Shown here: in pieces, positions 25,905 to 35,700 of the stretch
Layout: each line of letters begins with the position of its first letter
Position numbering within the stretch: position 1 is the stretch's first letter
DNA from: Fimbriimonadales bacterium
GTDB lineage: Bacteria; Armatimonadota; Fimbriimonadia; Fimbriimonadales; ATM1
Direction of reading: 5' to 3'
Assembly: GCA_035559795.1 (NCBI GenBank)
Contig: DATMAR010000007.1
Coordinates: 202,563 to 266,562 of the forward strand
Length of the DNA stretch: 64,000 bases
Made by a program: the position numbers and the translations under genes
Notes under the pieces: model-generated
What the model saw: the letters and a program-made list of their open reading frames with translations, nothing else
The model's database searches: none
Told to the model about the DNA's origin: nothing

Positions 25905-26086
25905 GTTCTATTTCTGAATATAGATACCCGATTCCTGGGTGAAAAGGGAAGAACGCGTCAAGTCGAACCAATCGAAAAATCGTAAAAAGTGCGATTCATC
26001 AAAGAACAGAGCATTTTGTTGCTGCAGTGACGAGTAGTCAAATTTAAAATATATGTAAAATAATCAGAGCATCGAAAAAGAAGAAC

Positions 26087-26114
26087 TTCATTAAACATCT
26101 TTCCATGCTATAAT
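26087..26114 (+). promoter_or_regulatory. Promoter of the fluoride-riboswitch transcript
   Basis: A perfect TATAAT (26109-26114) is preceded by a weak -35 (TTCATT, 26087-26092) at 16-base spacing. Initiation would fall near 26121, just before the aptamer. Confidence 0.65.
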
Positions 26115-26123
26115 ATGCGCCAA

Positions 26124-26177
26124 GGCGATGGAGTCCGCCGTAACCGTCTCGAATTTCGGGGACTGATGGCTCCTACC
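26124..26177 (+). ncRNA. Fluoride (crcB-type) riboswitch aptamer
   Basis: It starts GGCGATGGAG, then CCGCC, and ends CTGATGGCTCCTACC, the hallmark 5' and 3' segments of the crcB motif. P1 is GGCG/CGCC. P2 is GTCTC (26146-26150)/GGGAC (26159-26163). The pseudoknot pairs GGAG (26130-26133) with CTCC (26170-26173). The class binds fluoride through Mg2+ and turns on fluoride-resistance genes. The downstream gene is an antiporter. The SD at 26207-26212 (AAGGAG) could pair with CTCCT at 26170-26174 when ligand is absent. Confidence 0.92.
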
Positions 26178-26218
26178 ATAAACGATAGGCTCGATTGACT
26201 ATCGGGAAGGAGTCGAAA

Positions 26219-27415
26219 ATGGAACACGTTTGGTTTACGGCGGCTATATGGCTCGGCTTAGCGCTCGTAGCGACCTTAATTGCAATTTGGTTAAAAATAT
26301 CAGTCGCACTTATAGAGATCTCCATCGGTGCGGTAGCTCAACTTATTCTCGGAAATACATTAGGGCTCGGAATTCTCGACCCACAAGCAAGTTGGGTTAC
26401 TTTTCTTGCCGGAGTCGGTGCAATCGCTTTAACTTTCCTCGCCGGTGCAGAACTCGAGCCAAAGGCTTTTAAATCTTTTTGGAAAGAAGCGACTCTCATC
26501 GGTTTACTTTCTTTCGGCGCACCTTTCCTCATTGCTGCTGGGATTTCACATTGGGTTTTGGGCTGGGATGTCAGAGCGAGTTGGTTAGCAGGTGTCGCAT
26601 TGTCTACGACTTCCGTTGCAGTCGTTTATGCTGTAATGCTCGAGTTAGGTTTGAACCGTACACATTTCGGAAAAGCGATTTTGGCTGCATGCTTCGTTAC
26701 GGACCTCGGAACCGTGCTCGCTTTAGGTTTCATTTTTACCCCGTTCACGATAAAGACAGGACTTTTCGTAATAATTTTTGCTTTATCTGTGCCCATTCTC
26801 CTCTTAGCCACCCGCCCATTTTTCAAAAAATATGGCAGGCGACCGAGCGAACTCGAAGCGAAATACATATTATTCGCGCTCTTCGTTCTCGGTGGTTTAG
26901 CAGCTTGGTCTGGGTCGGAAGCTGTTCTCCCCGCTTATCTTATAGGAATGATGCTCGCAGGAGTAGTGGGCACAAACCATCACTTAGTGCGTCGCTTGAG
27001 AACGATGACGTTCGGATTACTCACTCCGTTTTATTTCATTCGTGCAGGTTCATTAGTGCAACTTTCGGCAATCGGAAGTGCGATAGTGGTTTTCGTCATC
27101 CTCTTCATGTCGAAAATTATCGCTAAATTCGGGGGGGTATTTTTTTTGGCGAGGAAACTCGGACATTCGAGAGGAGAAGCGATGTACGTTACCCTTCTTA
27201 TGTCTACAGGTTTGACCTTCGGTACTATTTCCGCCCTTTACGGTCTTTCGCACGAAATTATCAATCAAGAGCAATATTCCCTCTTGGTCGGTGCCGTCAT
27301 CGCAAGTGCCGTAATCCCGACATGGATTGCAAATCGCTGGTTCATGCCCCACCACCATCTTCCGAAAGGCAGAGGCGCCGAAGATGCAGCCGCATTAGCA
27401 ACAGAAGACGAATGA
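26219..27415 (+). CDS. CPA-type cation/proton antiporter under fluoride riboswitch control
   Basis: 398 residues from the ATG at 26219, with GGGAAGGAG seven bases upstream. A longer reading from an upstream TTG starts inside the leader and is rejected. About 12 helices show the Na+/H+ exchanger fold: FLAGAELEPKAF (helix 3 region), AGVALSTTSVAVVYAV, and the core ACFVTDLGTVLALGF with one conserved Asp. The IRAGSLV and STGLTFGT segments match CPA2/KefB-like exchangers. The riboswitch implies a role in fluoride tolerance, either fluoride efflux or compensating ion flux. The C-terminal TrkA-N domain of KefB is absent. Confidence 0.9.
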   Translation: MEHVWFTAAIWLGLALVATLIAIWLKISVALIEISIGAVAQLILGNTLGLGILDPQASWVTFLAGVGAIALTFLAGAELEPKAFKSFWKEATLIGLLSFGAPFLIAAGISHWVLGWDVRASWLAGVALSTTSVAVVYAVMLELGLNRTHFGKAILAACFVTDLGTVLALGFIFTPFTIKTGLFVIIFALSVPILLLATRPFFKKYGRRPSELEAKYILFALFVLGGLAAWSGSEAVLPAYLIGMMLAGVVGTNHHLVRRLRTMTFGLLTPFYFIRAGSLVQLSAIGSAIVVFVILFMSKIIAKFGGVFFLARKLGHSRGEAMYVTLLMSTGLTFGTISALYGLSHEIINQEQYSLLVGAVIASAVIPTWIANRWFMPHHHLPKGRGAEDAAALATEDE

Positions 27416-27433
27416 TTTTACCGTTCTGTGCGA

Positions 27434-28480
27434 TTATTTCCAAACGTAAAAGAACGTCAATCTCGGGAAGATGTCGTCATCGGGCTCCGTACCCGTAACT
27501 GGGTCGTCGTAGGTAACGAACTCGATGTTCGGAATGATATGCACGTTCTCCGTCAACGCGAAATCCACTCCAACGATGTAAAGAGTGGGTCTCGCATTCG
27601 TCGCTAGCGAGTGATAAGCGATTTTGTCGGCATCCGGAACAGGGTTGGAAACGAAATCCGCGCGGAAAAATGCCTTCGCATTTTTAGAAACTTTCACATC
27701 GGTGTAAAACGAAAGAACAGTCAAATCCAAATCGCTCATGCCAGGCCGTTCGCGCCTTTGGTTCGCGCCTAAAACCTGCACGCGGAAGTTGTCTTTTTGA
27801 AACATAGCCCAAGCCGATACAGTTCTCCAATCCGTGTCGCCAGGTTTATCCCAAAAATCCGCGTATCCCTCGACGTAAATTTCAGGAGTCAACCAATGAC
27901 CGAGCATCCCGTATATGGCTTTTCCTTTATCTGTTTCTCCCCTCGTTCCGCTTCCGTTTCCGAACATGAGCCATGCAGTCGTTTTCTTATTTTTGTCTAA
28001 AGTGGTTTTGATGGAAATCCCCGTATCACGCGCTTCCCCCATTTTGTATAAATCAATCGGAGATTTTTCGACAGGACGAAAGCCAATCATCGTGTCAATG
28101 TTGTCCCATGTCGGGGTGGGGCTCATTCCGAGATACGCTTTGACATTGCCTTTGGAATATTGAAGATACGCATCTTTGACATAGGGATTAAGCGTGCTGC
28201 TCGACGTGAAATCACCGGGGCTGTTCATTTCCAACCGAAGTCGAGTAGCGAATTCGTTATCTATTTTCTTATCGTAAGTAAGATAGATGCGTCGGAACCA
28301 AAACCCGTTCATCCCTTCGATGGCAGGATTGTGATGCTCACTCGCAAAATAGTAATCCCCGAAAGCATATCCGGAAATTTGTCCTATGTCCTTATCTTGA
28401 GCGTTCGAAAGTGTAGATGTCACCAACACAGCCGAAAGAATCAGCATGCTATAAACTTTTTTATTTTCGATTCGTTTCAT
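27434..28480 (-). CDS. Outer membrane porin-like protein
   Basis: 348 residues with a signal peptide (VYSMLILSAVLVTSTLSNA-Q) and AAGGAGG upstream of the ATG. The mature protein has alternating strands rich in aromatic residues (ISGYAFGDYYFASEH, FRRIYLTYDKKIDNEFATRLRLEMN, VKDAYLQYSKGNVKAYLGMSPTPTWD), a pattern like phosphate-selective porin O/P family barrels. It ends FPRLTFFYVWK. It follows the molybdoenzyme operon on the same strand after 185 bases and may supply its substrate, but it has its own SD and possibly its own promoter. Confidence 0.8.
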   Translation of the reverse strand: MKRIENKKVYSMLILSAVLVTSTLSNAQDKDIGQISGYAFGDYYFASEHHNPAIEGMNGFWFRRIYLTYDKKIDNEFATRLRLEMNSPGDFTSSSTLNPYVKDAYLQYSKGNVKAYLGMSPTPTWDNIDTMIGFRPVEKSPIDLYKMGEARDTGISIKTTLDKNKKTTAWLMFGNGSGTRGETDKGKAIYGMLGHWLTPEIYVEGYADFWDKPGDTDWRTVSAWAMFQKDNFRVQVLGANQRRERPGMSDLDLTVLSFYTDVKVSKNAKAFFRADFVSNPVPDADKIAYHSLATNARPTLYIVGVDFALTENVHIIPNIEFVTYDDPVTGTEPDDDIFPRLTFFYVWK

Positions 28481-28665
28481 CTTTTACGATACCTCCTTGA
28501 ACTATTTTGTCCAATTGCTATTATTCGACCGAGTGCCCCCGATTGTGCCGTTATGGCAAGACACTTGTCAAGGCAACGGTGTGGTTTTTACAAATATTTA
28601 TCAATCCTCCATCTCAATCTCTTACGCAGTTTATCATTCTTCACGAAAAAATCATTAAGCGAATG

Positions 28666-29586
28666 TTAAAACTTTTTTGAACTGGACGGCACAGGAGAAA
28701 ATTGTTTCTCTTCCAAAGACGCCGACAAAACGACCACGGCTAAAAGGGCGAGCAGGCTTTGGTGAACGGCTAAAGGATAAAACCCCGCTATCGGCAAAAG
28801 GGAAAGAGCGAGAGCGCGGATGTAGCGCCCCCTCGAAAAAGAAGAAATCACAGTAAAACTGTAAAGGAACACGCCAAGACTCACGAGCGCCCAATTCGCC
28901 CATAGAACGAGCCCCATCCCTCCGAAGAAGAATGCTGGTCCGGCGTAATCTCCGAGCGAAATCGCAAGCAAAAACAAAATAGTAACGAAGAATGCCCAAT
29001 AGAGAGACTTTCGTGAAGTTTCTTTTAGAGAGCCCCATGCCCAGAAAACGAACACGGCAGTTAGGATAGCGCTAATTTCGACGGATGGAATTAGAAATCG
29101 AGAAATTCCAGACGCTTCCACCCAATCCAGGAAACGCAAATGTCCTTGAAAGAATGTAAGTCCGATGAAAGCGAGGGCGAGTTTTTCTCGAAATACGCAT
29201 TCCCTTCGAAAAGCGCTCCATATGACAAACAGCAACGAAACCATCGCAACTGTCAAAAAAACTCCTCTGAGTAGCCCCTCTTCATACGGAATGAAAAGGG
29301 AAAGAACGGCAGCGAAAATAAGAATCCACCGTCCGACCGACTTCAAGTCGAACGTAGACCACGCAGCCCATGCCAATGCTCCTGCAGCGAGCAGAAGCAC
29401 GAAATTCGACCAAAAGACATACATGACATCGGGGAAAAGTCCTGGGTGGAGGGGATCGTAAGCGCGCGTCATCGTTAACTGTGCAGCCGGAACAGCACGA
29501 CTCGTTATCGCTACGATCCCCCCCGAAAGGAGAAGAACGGGAAGAAGAAGTTTCTGCGCATACGCCCAAACGTTTCGATTCGTCAT
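28666..29586 (-). CDS. Multi-pass membrane protein of the molybdoenzyme operon
   Basis: 306 residues, about eight hydrophobic helices, starting at an ATG that overlaps the previous stop (ATGA). No heme-ligand His pattern typical of NarI or cytochrome b561 is obvious. Possible ligands are His in YDPLHPGLF, FFQGHLRF and PLAVHQSLL. It is the last gene of the operon. It may anchor the complex or pass electrons to or from quinones, but no family is recognised. The function is inference from position. Confidence 0.7.
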   Translation of the reverse strand: MTNRNVWAYAQKLLLPVLLLSGGIVAITSRAVPAAQLTMTRAYDPLHPGLFPDVMYVFWSNFVLLLAAGALAWAAWSTFDLKSVGRWILIFAAVLSLFIPYEEGLLRGVFLTVAMVSLLFVIWSAFRRECVFREKLALAFIGLTFFQGHLRFLDWVEASGISRFLIPSVEISAILTAVFVFWAWGSLKETSRKSLYWAFFVTILFLLAISLGDYAGPAFFFGGMGLVLWANWALVSLGVFLYSFTVISSFSRGRYIRALALSLLPIAGFYPLAVHQSLLALLAVVVLSASLEEKQFSPVPSSSKKF

Positions 29587-30476
29587 CGCTCACCCTCCGT
29601 GTCGAATAACGTTTTGGATAAGAGTATGCGAACAGGCTCAGAGATTCCCCTCCGCCCTTTCTTTTCGCCTAACCGCCCATCCGAAATCGCAAAAACGATT
29701 TCCAAACAATTTCCCTTTTCGAAATCAATCTCTTTAAGAGGAATGGAGAACATTACATGCCATTTCCCTGCATTCCACACTCCCCTTCCGAAAAGATTCG
29801 TGTCCTTCGGTTGTCCGAATCTTCCCTTCGGGGGGGCTGCAAACCAATGCGCTGCGCTCGACCCGTCGGTTAGTGCATTCGTGTTTTCCAATGCTCGCGC
29901 CGGCATATAAGCGGCGTCCTTCACGAAAGGATAAACGTCCACATAATTTCGCGGATATCGCTCTTTTATGGAAGCGTACATTTTAGAATCTGCATCCTGC
30001 TGCCATTGCGACTTCCAAACCCACGACCCCTGCCATCTTCCGTTGGCGATTCGTTCATATGTGCCACCTGTTTTCACTTGCGCAAAACGGACTTCTAATT
30101 CGTCTCTCAGCAAAACGGTCGACTGGTGATAAACTTCAGGCAACCATCCCGGACCGCGATAAGTAGAATCTTGAAAACTCATATCCTTGGTTGCATCATC
30201 CCATTCCGCCAAAAGAAACAGGCGGTCCGAGGTTTGCAAAGCTCGAACACGAATCACCCTCGAAGGTTTACCGGGTGAAAGCGTTGCAAGGTCTACGAAA
30301 CTCGCGTCATCCCACGCAGGCGAGAGCGGACTCTCTACCGTAGAATAAACCTGTCGTGGATAAATCGTTGGAACGAGAGGAGTATCGAATTCGAGTCCCA
30401 GAAGGGCAGCCCCCCCTGCCAGCAGAAAGGCAGCGCTAATCAGAATCGTCGCAGGTAGAAAATTGTTTGCTTTCAT
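29583..30476 (-). CDS. Heme-binding gamma subunit, ethylbenzene-dehydrogenase type
   Basis: 297 residues with one N-terminal hydrophobic segment (PATILISAAFLLAGGAALLGL). The EB_dh domain pattern is clear: AWDDASFVDL, IRVRALQTSDRLFLLAEWDDATKD, then WNAGKWHVMFSIPL and the tail VFAISDGRLGEKKGRRGISEPV. In this family (EbdC, DdhC, SerC, ClrC) the subunit binds heme b in the periplasm and passes electrons between the beta subunit and a cytochrome or quinone path. It overlaps both neighbours by four bases. Confidence 0.88.
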   Translation of the reverse strand: MKANNFLPATILISAAFLLAGGAALLGLEFDTPLVPTIYPRQVYSTVESPLSPAWDDASFVDLATLSPGKPSRVIRVRALQTSDRLFLLAEWDDATKDMSFQDSTYRGPGWLPEVYHQSTVLLRDELEVRFAQVKTGGTYERIANGRWQGSWVWKSQWQQDADSKMYASIKERYPRNYVDVYPFVKDAAYMPARALENTNALTDGSSAAHWFAAPPKGRFGQPKDTNLFGRGVWNAGKWHVMFSIPLKEIDFEKGNCLEIVFAISDGRLGEKKGRRGISEPVRILLSKTLFDTEGER

Positions 30477-31246
30477 GTCGTAAATCCATATACAGAAGTT
30501 TCATGAGCATCCGAAGGAAATCTTTCAGAATCTCCATTCGTTATCGGAAGAGGGAGTTCACCGATGCTTTTTACGGGCGCTAAGGATGCTTTCAAGCGTT
30601 TGACTTCGGAATCGAGAAGCATTTCAGCAAGCTCCGTAAATTCATAAAAAACTCCTTCTTGCGCTTTTCGCTTGACGAGGAACGCAAACGTGAGGAACCA
30701 GCGTCCGAGATGTCTCTCGAGGAACAACTTTTGCGCTCGACGAACCTCGCGCGCTTTCGACGCGCGCCCTTCAGCCTCTTCGCGCGCTTCCCGAAAGGCG
30801 AGGTATCCCAAGAATTCCAACTCGACACTGACATGGTCGTGACGCTCACCGGTCGGTTCTACCCCGAAGTTTCGATAAAACCCGGAAAGATTCGCCATGT
30901 TTTGACTGACTTGGAAAAGATGCTTGCAAACATAGGAAGATTCGCAAGGATTGCAATCCGCAGCGCACACATGTGTGAACACACGGAGATATTCCGATTC
31001 GAGATTTTCGTTTTCGAGTGTCAGCAAAGGGGCAAGTGCATCTTTCACTGCGTTCGACAACGTTGATGGAAGCAAATCCCGGGTTTCTAAAACTCGAGTG
31101 AGATTTTCGATAATCGCCTCTTTCGTTCCGGCTACGGGATAGGAATAAGCCTTCGCCAATGCGCGATAAAGAGCGGCTCGCAGCAAACATCGCGTCGCTT
31201 TTTTCAAGTTCTTCTCGTTCGTTATATTCGTGAAAAGTTCTTTCAT
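30473..31246 (-). CDS. TorD/NarJ-like molybdoenzyme maturation chaperone
   Basis: 257 residues, all-helical. Typical elements are LYRALAKAYSYP at the N-terminus, EYLRVFTHVCAADCNPCESSYV, and ERHDHVSVELEFLGYLA, matching the E-x2-DH-x2-x-ELEF-M signature. Such chaperones bind the Tat signal of the catalytic subunit and guide cofactor insertion. It overlaps the beta-subunit stop by four bases. A CxxxxCxxC-like cluster (VCAADCNPC) is unusual but seen in some members of type II operons. Confidence 0.88.
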   Translation of the reverse strand: MKELFTNITNEKNLKKATRCLLRAALYRALAKAYSYPVAGTKEAIIENLTRVLETRDLLPSTLSNAVKDALAPLLTLENENLESEYLRVFTHVCAADCNPCESSYVCKHLFQVSQNMANLSGFYRNFGVEPTGERHDHVSVELEFLGYLAFREAREEAEGRASKAREVRRAQKLFLERHLGRWFLTFAFLVKRKAQEGVFYEFTELAEMLLDSEVKRLKASLAPVKSIGELPLPITNGDSERFPSDAHETSVYGFTT

Positions 31247-32490
31247 AAAGAATTTTGATATTTCTTATCTCGGATGTAGAATGGTTCGTTCACGGAAAGT
31301 TTTGCGCAGACTTTTCCTTCTGCGTCGTAGCCGATAACCGTGTCATTGAAAATCTCTACCTTTTTCCCACCTATCGTTGCCTCTCGAATTTTCTCTCCTT
31401 CTATAATTTCGTAGCGAAAGATCATTTTTTCGGTCGCTCGGAAAAGTTGCAAAACTGCGAGCAACTTCCGAGAAGGATGTGTATAGCGTTCGATAGCCTC
31501 GTCTACACCTGGCCCGAACATCTGTCTGAGATAAGGCCTCGGAACCCATCGGGGGGGGATATAATAAACATTCGGTTCTGTCCCGAATTGAGGATACAAA
31601 GGCAGGGCGACTTTTTCGACTTTAACCAGATAGTAAAGTGGGTGATTGGGGTCTTCGCGCCATTTTCCATTGCGCTCGATTTCGACGAGACCCTGCATTC
31701 GAATTTTCCCGATGCACGCTGCCATGCATCTCGCCTCCATTGGAACGCCACCGCTCGCAGGATCTTTTCCTTCGATTCTCGGATAGCAAGCGATGCACTT
31801 TTCCGAAGTACGTGTATCAGGACGATACATCGCTTTTTTGTAAGGGCACGCTTGCACGCACTGCTTATAACCCCAGCAACGTTCCTGATTGATGAGTACG
31901 ATTCCGTCCTCTTTCCTCTTATAAGGTGCCTGGCGAGGACATGCGGCGACGCAAGCCGGATAGGTGCAGTGATTGCAGACACGTGCGAGATAGAAAAACC
32001 ATGTACCGTTTTCTAAAGCCTCCCCACCTTTAAGATATTCACCTGGTTTTCCCTTTTCCGCAACAGGTGTGTCCTCGTAAATGTTCGGAGTTTTCCATTC
32101 ATCGTCCGTAGGTTCGTAACCTAAGGCATAGCGCGCCCAAGGAGCTAACTCGAAAATGGTTTTTCCGTTGAAAATTCCATAAGGGGCGTCCTCCGAAACG
32201 CTGGATATATCCCATTTTTGCCCCCCCGGATTCGCTTTCTCCATGAGTTCGAGCGTTTTCACATCCCAGTTTTTCGGATAACCGCCATATGGTTTCGTCT
32301 CTACGTTGTTCCACCACATGAGTTCTTGTCCCGGACTGAATGTCCAAGTGGACTTGCACGCCATCGTGCACGTTTGACATGCGATACAGCGATTCGTGTT
32401 GAAGACAGCGACGAGTTGGCGTTCGGGATGCGCCTCTTCATAGCGATATTCCATCTCTCGACCTAATTGCCAGTTATAAACCTTAGGCAC
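31243..32490 (-). CDS. Iron-sulfur beta subunit of a type II DMSO-reductase-family enzyme
   Basis: 415 residues. Four Fe-S clusters are predicted from C35-x2-C38-x2-C41-x3-C45 (NRCIACQTCTMACKSTW), CNHCTYPACVAACP, CWGYKQCVQACPYKK and CIACYPRIE with CMAACIG. Sequence style (PGQELMWWNNVETKPYGGYP, CNHCTYPACVAACPR, PYKKAMYRPDTRTSEKCIACYPR) matches EbdB, DdhB, SerB and NarH. No signal peptide, so it is co-exported with the Tat-bearing alpha subunit. It overlaps the small upstream gene by eight bases and the chaperone by four. Confidence 0.94.
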   Translation of the reverse strand: MPKVYNWQLGREMEYRYEEAHPERQLVAVFNTNRCIACQTCTMACKSTWTFSPGQELMWWNNVETKPYGGYPKNWDVKTLELMEKANPGGQKWDISSVSEDAPYGIFNGKTIFELAPWARYALGYEPTDDEWKTPNIYEDTPVAEKGKPGEYLKGGEALENGTWFFYLARVCNHCTYPACVAACPRQAPYKRKEDGIVLINQERCWGYKQCVQACPYKKAMYRPDTRTSEKCIACYPRIEGKDPASGGVPMEARCMAACIGKIRMQGLVEIERNGKWREDPNHPLYYLVKVEKVALPLYPQFGTEPNVYYIPPRWVPRPYLRQMFGPGVDEAIERYTHPSRKLLAVLQLFRATEKMIFRYEIIEGEKIREATIGGKKVEIFNDTVIGYDAEGKVCAKLSVNEPFYIRDKKYQNSL

Positions 32491-32737
32491 CGCATACCTC
32501 CTCGATAAGGTTCTTCACGTAAGTTTCTCCGCGCAATTTGAAAACCCCGTGAGGTCCTTGATAACGCGGATTTCGGAAGAGTTCGAGAATTAATTTATTG
32601 GGGAAACCCATCATCGCGAACTCCTCGATGAAAGTTCGCGCCATCTGCTCTGTTGCATCGAATCCCTCGGGGCAAGGGAAGCCAACGCCGACGAAGGCAT
32701 AGGGGTCGTCTTCTTCGAAACGCTTTTCAATCTTCAT
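32483..32737 (-). CDS. Small uncharacterised protein inserted between alpha and beta subunit genes
   Basis: 84 residues, acidic and helical, no cysteine pair motif, no signal: it has C22 near GFPCPEG and C82 near the end. Pattern: FEEDDPYAFVGVGFPCPEGFDATEQMARTFIEEFAMMG, then FPNKLILELFRNPRYQGPHGVFKLRGETYVKNLIEEV. It overlaps alpha by 11 bases and beta by 8, so translation is coupled and it is very likely real. I know no such gene between alpha and beta in nar, ebd, ddh, ser or clr operons. A role in assembly or as a small subunit is possible. Confidence 0.75.
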   Translation of the reverse strand: MKIEKRFEEDDPYAFVGVGFPCPEGFDATEQMARTFIEEFAMMGFPNKLILELFRNPRYQGPHGVFKLRGETYVKNLIEEVCGA

Positions 32738-35700
32738 CGAGACCGACCACCTCCACGAGTTTTCCGCTCAAATACTTTTGCATGAAATCGTTTTCTGCGC
32801 GAGGAGTAAATCCACTACGACCGAATTCCCATTCGCCTTTTCCGTCGAGCCCCCCCGGCTCTGCTTTGGATATCTTCACGAGAGTTTCTTTCGGCACGGT
32901 GTTGAGGGCATGATTGTCTGCTTCGCCTCCGAAAATAAACTCGGTACCGATTTTGCTTTTGTGGAAGAGCGTGTCCGTTTGATGCATCGGCATAGACCAG
33001 TCGCGCGTTATGCTTTGTTGAGAACCGTATCGCAAATTCGCTTGATAACCCGTGTCTTCCGATTGCGCCCGTCCATCGGGTCGCGTTTCATGCGCTTTTA
33101 CGCTTTTTTCCGTCGCAATGAAAGGCGCATGCTTTATCATGACAACGTCGTACGGATAAGCGGGGTTGTATTTCACGCGCAGCATTAGGCGAGCCACTTT
33201 GTAAAACGGGTCGTTCGGATTTGCGCCTCGATAGGGTCTGTCTGCAGGATTCGCATCTACATAAACATAATCTCCGTCAGCGAGACCTAAATCTTTTGCG
33301 GCTTCCGGATTGATGTTAATCTGATGTTCTCCGACACCTGGGCTTCGCTTGTCTTTTCGGAAGATATCGGCAAAGTTAGAATCCCAAATTAAATTCCAAT
33401 CCGTAACACTCCACTGCGAGTGGACACGGTGTCGCGTTTTCGGAGTTAGACAGAAGAAGCGATAACCTTGCTCCCACAAAGGATTTTTCGTTTTCTTCGC
33501 TTCACTCCAAGGCAATTTGTTATTAGCAACCGTACGAAGGTCCGCGTCGAGAACTTGGCTTTGGAGCATTTCGGGGGTGATTCCATAATTTTCAGGTCGT
33601 ACATAAGGATTCGAAGAAATAATTACGTTCGGCAAATAAGGAGTTGCTTCAGGACCTTCGCGATGAACGATGAAGTTCTCCCCACAGGCGATTGCTTCCG
33701 GAATATCGCAATATGCATTCAAACGCCCTGTGTCGGTAAAGAAGGGAATATTGTCATGAATTTGTTCATAAAAAGGAATCCTGGGATATGTGCGATAAGT
33801 TAGGAGAGCGGCACCGGGTTCGCCATACTTCCCTGCCATGATGTCTTCGACGGTATAGCCATGCGTAGTGGTCGAAGCATCTAAGAGACGATTGATATAG
33901 ACTTCCGTCTTACCTTCGATGGCGAACTTCCAATAATCCTCGAAACGACGGTCGTTGAGTTTCTTGCCGAGCGCTTGCGCAACACCGCAAAGGATTGCCA
34001 CATCGTCTTTGGTGTCGTAAAGGGGGGGCAAATCGCCTTTCCAAATTTGTAAGAATGGGTTGGAGCAAGAGCCAGTTATCTCTAACGTTTGGAATTCCAG
34101 CCAAGAGTTTGCAGGAAGAATGAAATCCGAATATTCGCAGGTGGAAGTCATCTCTATGTCTTGACAGATAATCAAATCAATATTCGGATTTACGTTTTTG
34201 AGAGAATCGTACGCCCACTTCGCGTTATTGAAAAGGTTCACGTTCGTGAACCATAAAACCTTCGAAGGAGTCGGCATATGAGTGTGCCCCGTGAGCACGA
34301 TTCTTCCTTTTGCAGGCGTTTCGACGATGAGTGGTCTATCGCCTCGATTCCAATATGCTGGCTCTTCGTCTTTTGCGCATTTGCGAAGTTTGATTTCTTT
34401 TGCGCTTGCATTAGGATTCAAATTCGGTTCGAATGGGTCTTCGCCCACCCAAACCGAAAATCCCGGTCCGCACCAAGGTGCTGCTTGGAAGATAGCCGCT
34501 TTGTAGTTTCCTGCCCATGTATGACAACCTGCGCCGGGCTTTCCGATATTTCCTGTAAGAATCAGAGGGAGCGTAATCGCACGATTCGCTTCTGTTGCGT
34601 GGAACCAGTGATTGATCCCTTCACCCATGTGAATAGCGACAGGATGATTCTCGGGATTTCCTATGTCACGCGCGAGGCGAAGAATAAGTTCTTTCGGCGC
34701 TTTGCAAATTTCATGAACAGTATCGAGATCATAGTCTCGCAAATGAATTTTGTAAAGACTCCAAAGGGTTTGTACTTCTACTTCTGTTCCGTCAACGAGT
34801 TTTATCTTCCCTTTCCAATCTAAATCGGGATCTATCCCTTCCTCTTTCATTTTTTCTCCGACGACATCTCGCGTGATGGCTCGAAGTCCATGTTTAGAAT
34901 CGTAAACGACGAAGTCGCCGAGTTGTTCGTACTGTTCAGGTTTGAGTCCTTGAATGGAAAAACTCGGACCATCGGGTTTTAGTCCTGGCTTGTAATTCGG
35001 GAAGACTTCGGATGCTCGAAGGCGTTTTAGCGTGTCGGTGCGAACGAGGAGAGGAAAATCGGTAAAGGCTTTGACGAATTCTTCGTTATAGAGTTTTTCA
35101 TCTATGATGATTTTGCTGATTCCGAGAAAGAGCGCTGTATCTGTTGCACCCGGGCGAACAGGAATCCAATAATCTGATTTCGTGGCGGGAGGGCCATATT
35201 CCGGAGTGATTACGACGATTTTGCCCCCCCGTTCCATCAATTCGATGAAAAAGTGAGACTCTGCTAACTTGTTTTCGACGAGGTTTTTCCCGACTTGGAT
35301 GTGTAGTTTGCTCAGACGCAAGTCGTTCAAATCTGGTTCAGAAGACTGAAGACCGTGGACGAACGGCAATCCTGGAGCCTGGTCTCCGTGCCAAGTATAG
35401 TTCGACCATTTTCTCCCCCCCAACGCTTCTTTTGGTCCTACACCGCGAACATGAGAATCCAATAACCCGAGCATGTTCGCGAAACGATACATGCCATATT
35501 TACCGATTACCCCGAGTAATCCCATTCCTCCACGCAATTTGAAAGTTCTCGTTCCTGCACCGTGCATGGCTTCGAGCATTTCGGGGGGGTAGCCTTCTTG
35601 CGCTAAACGATGCTCGCCTTCTTTTCCGCTATAGGTTTTTGCGATGGCGATCATTCCATCAGCAATGTAATCGAATGCCTCATCCCAAGTTAATCGAACG

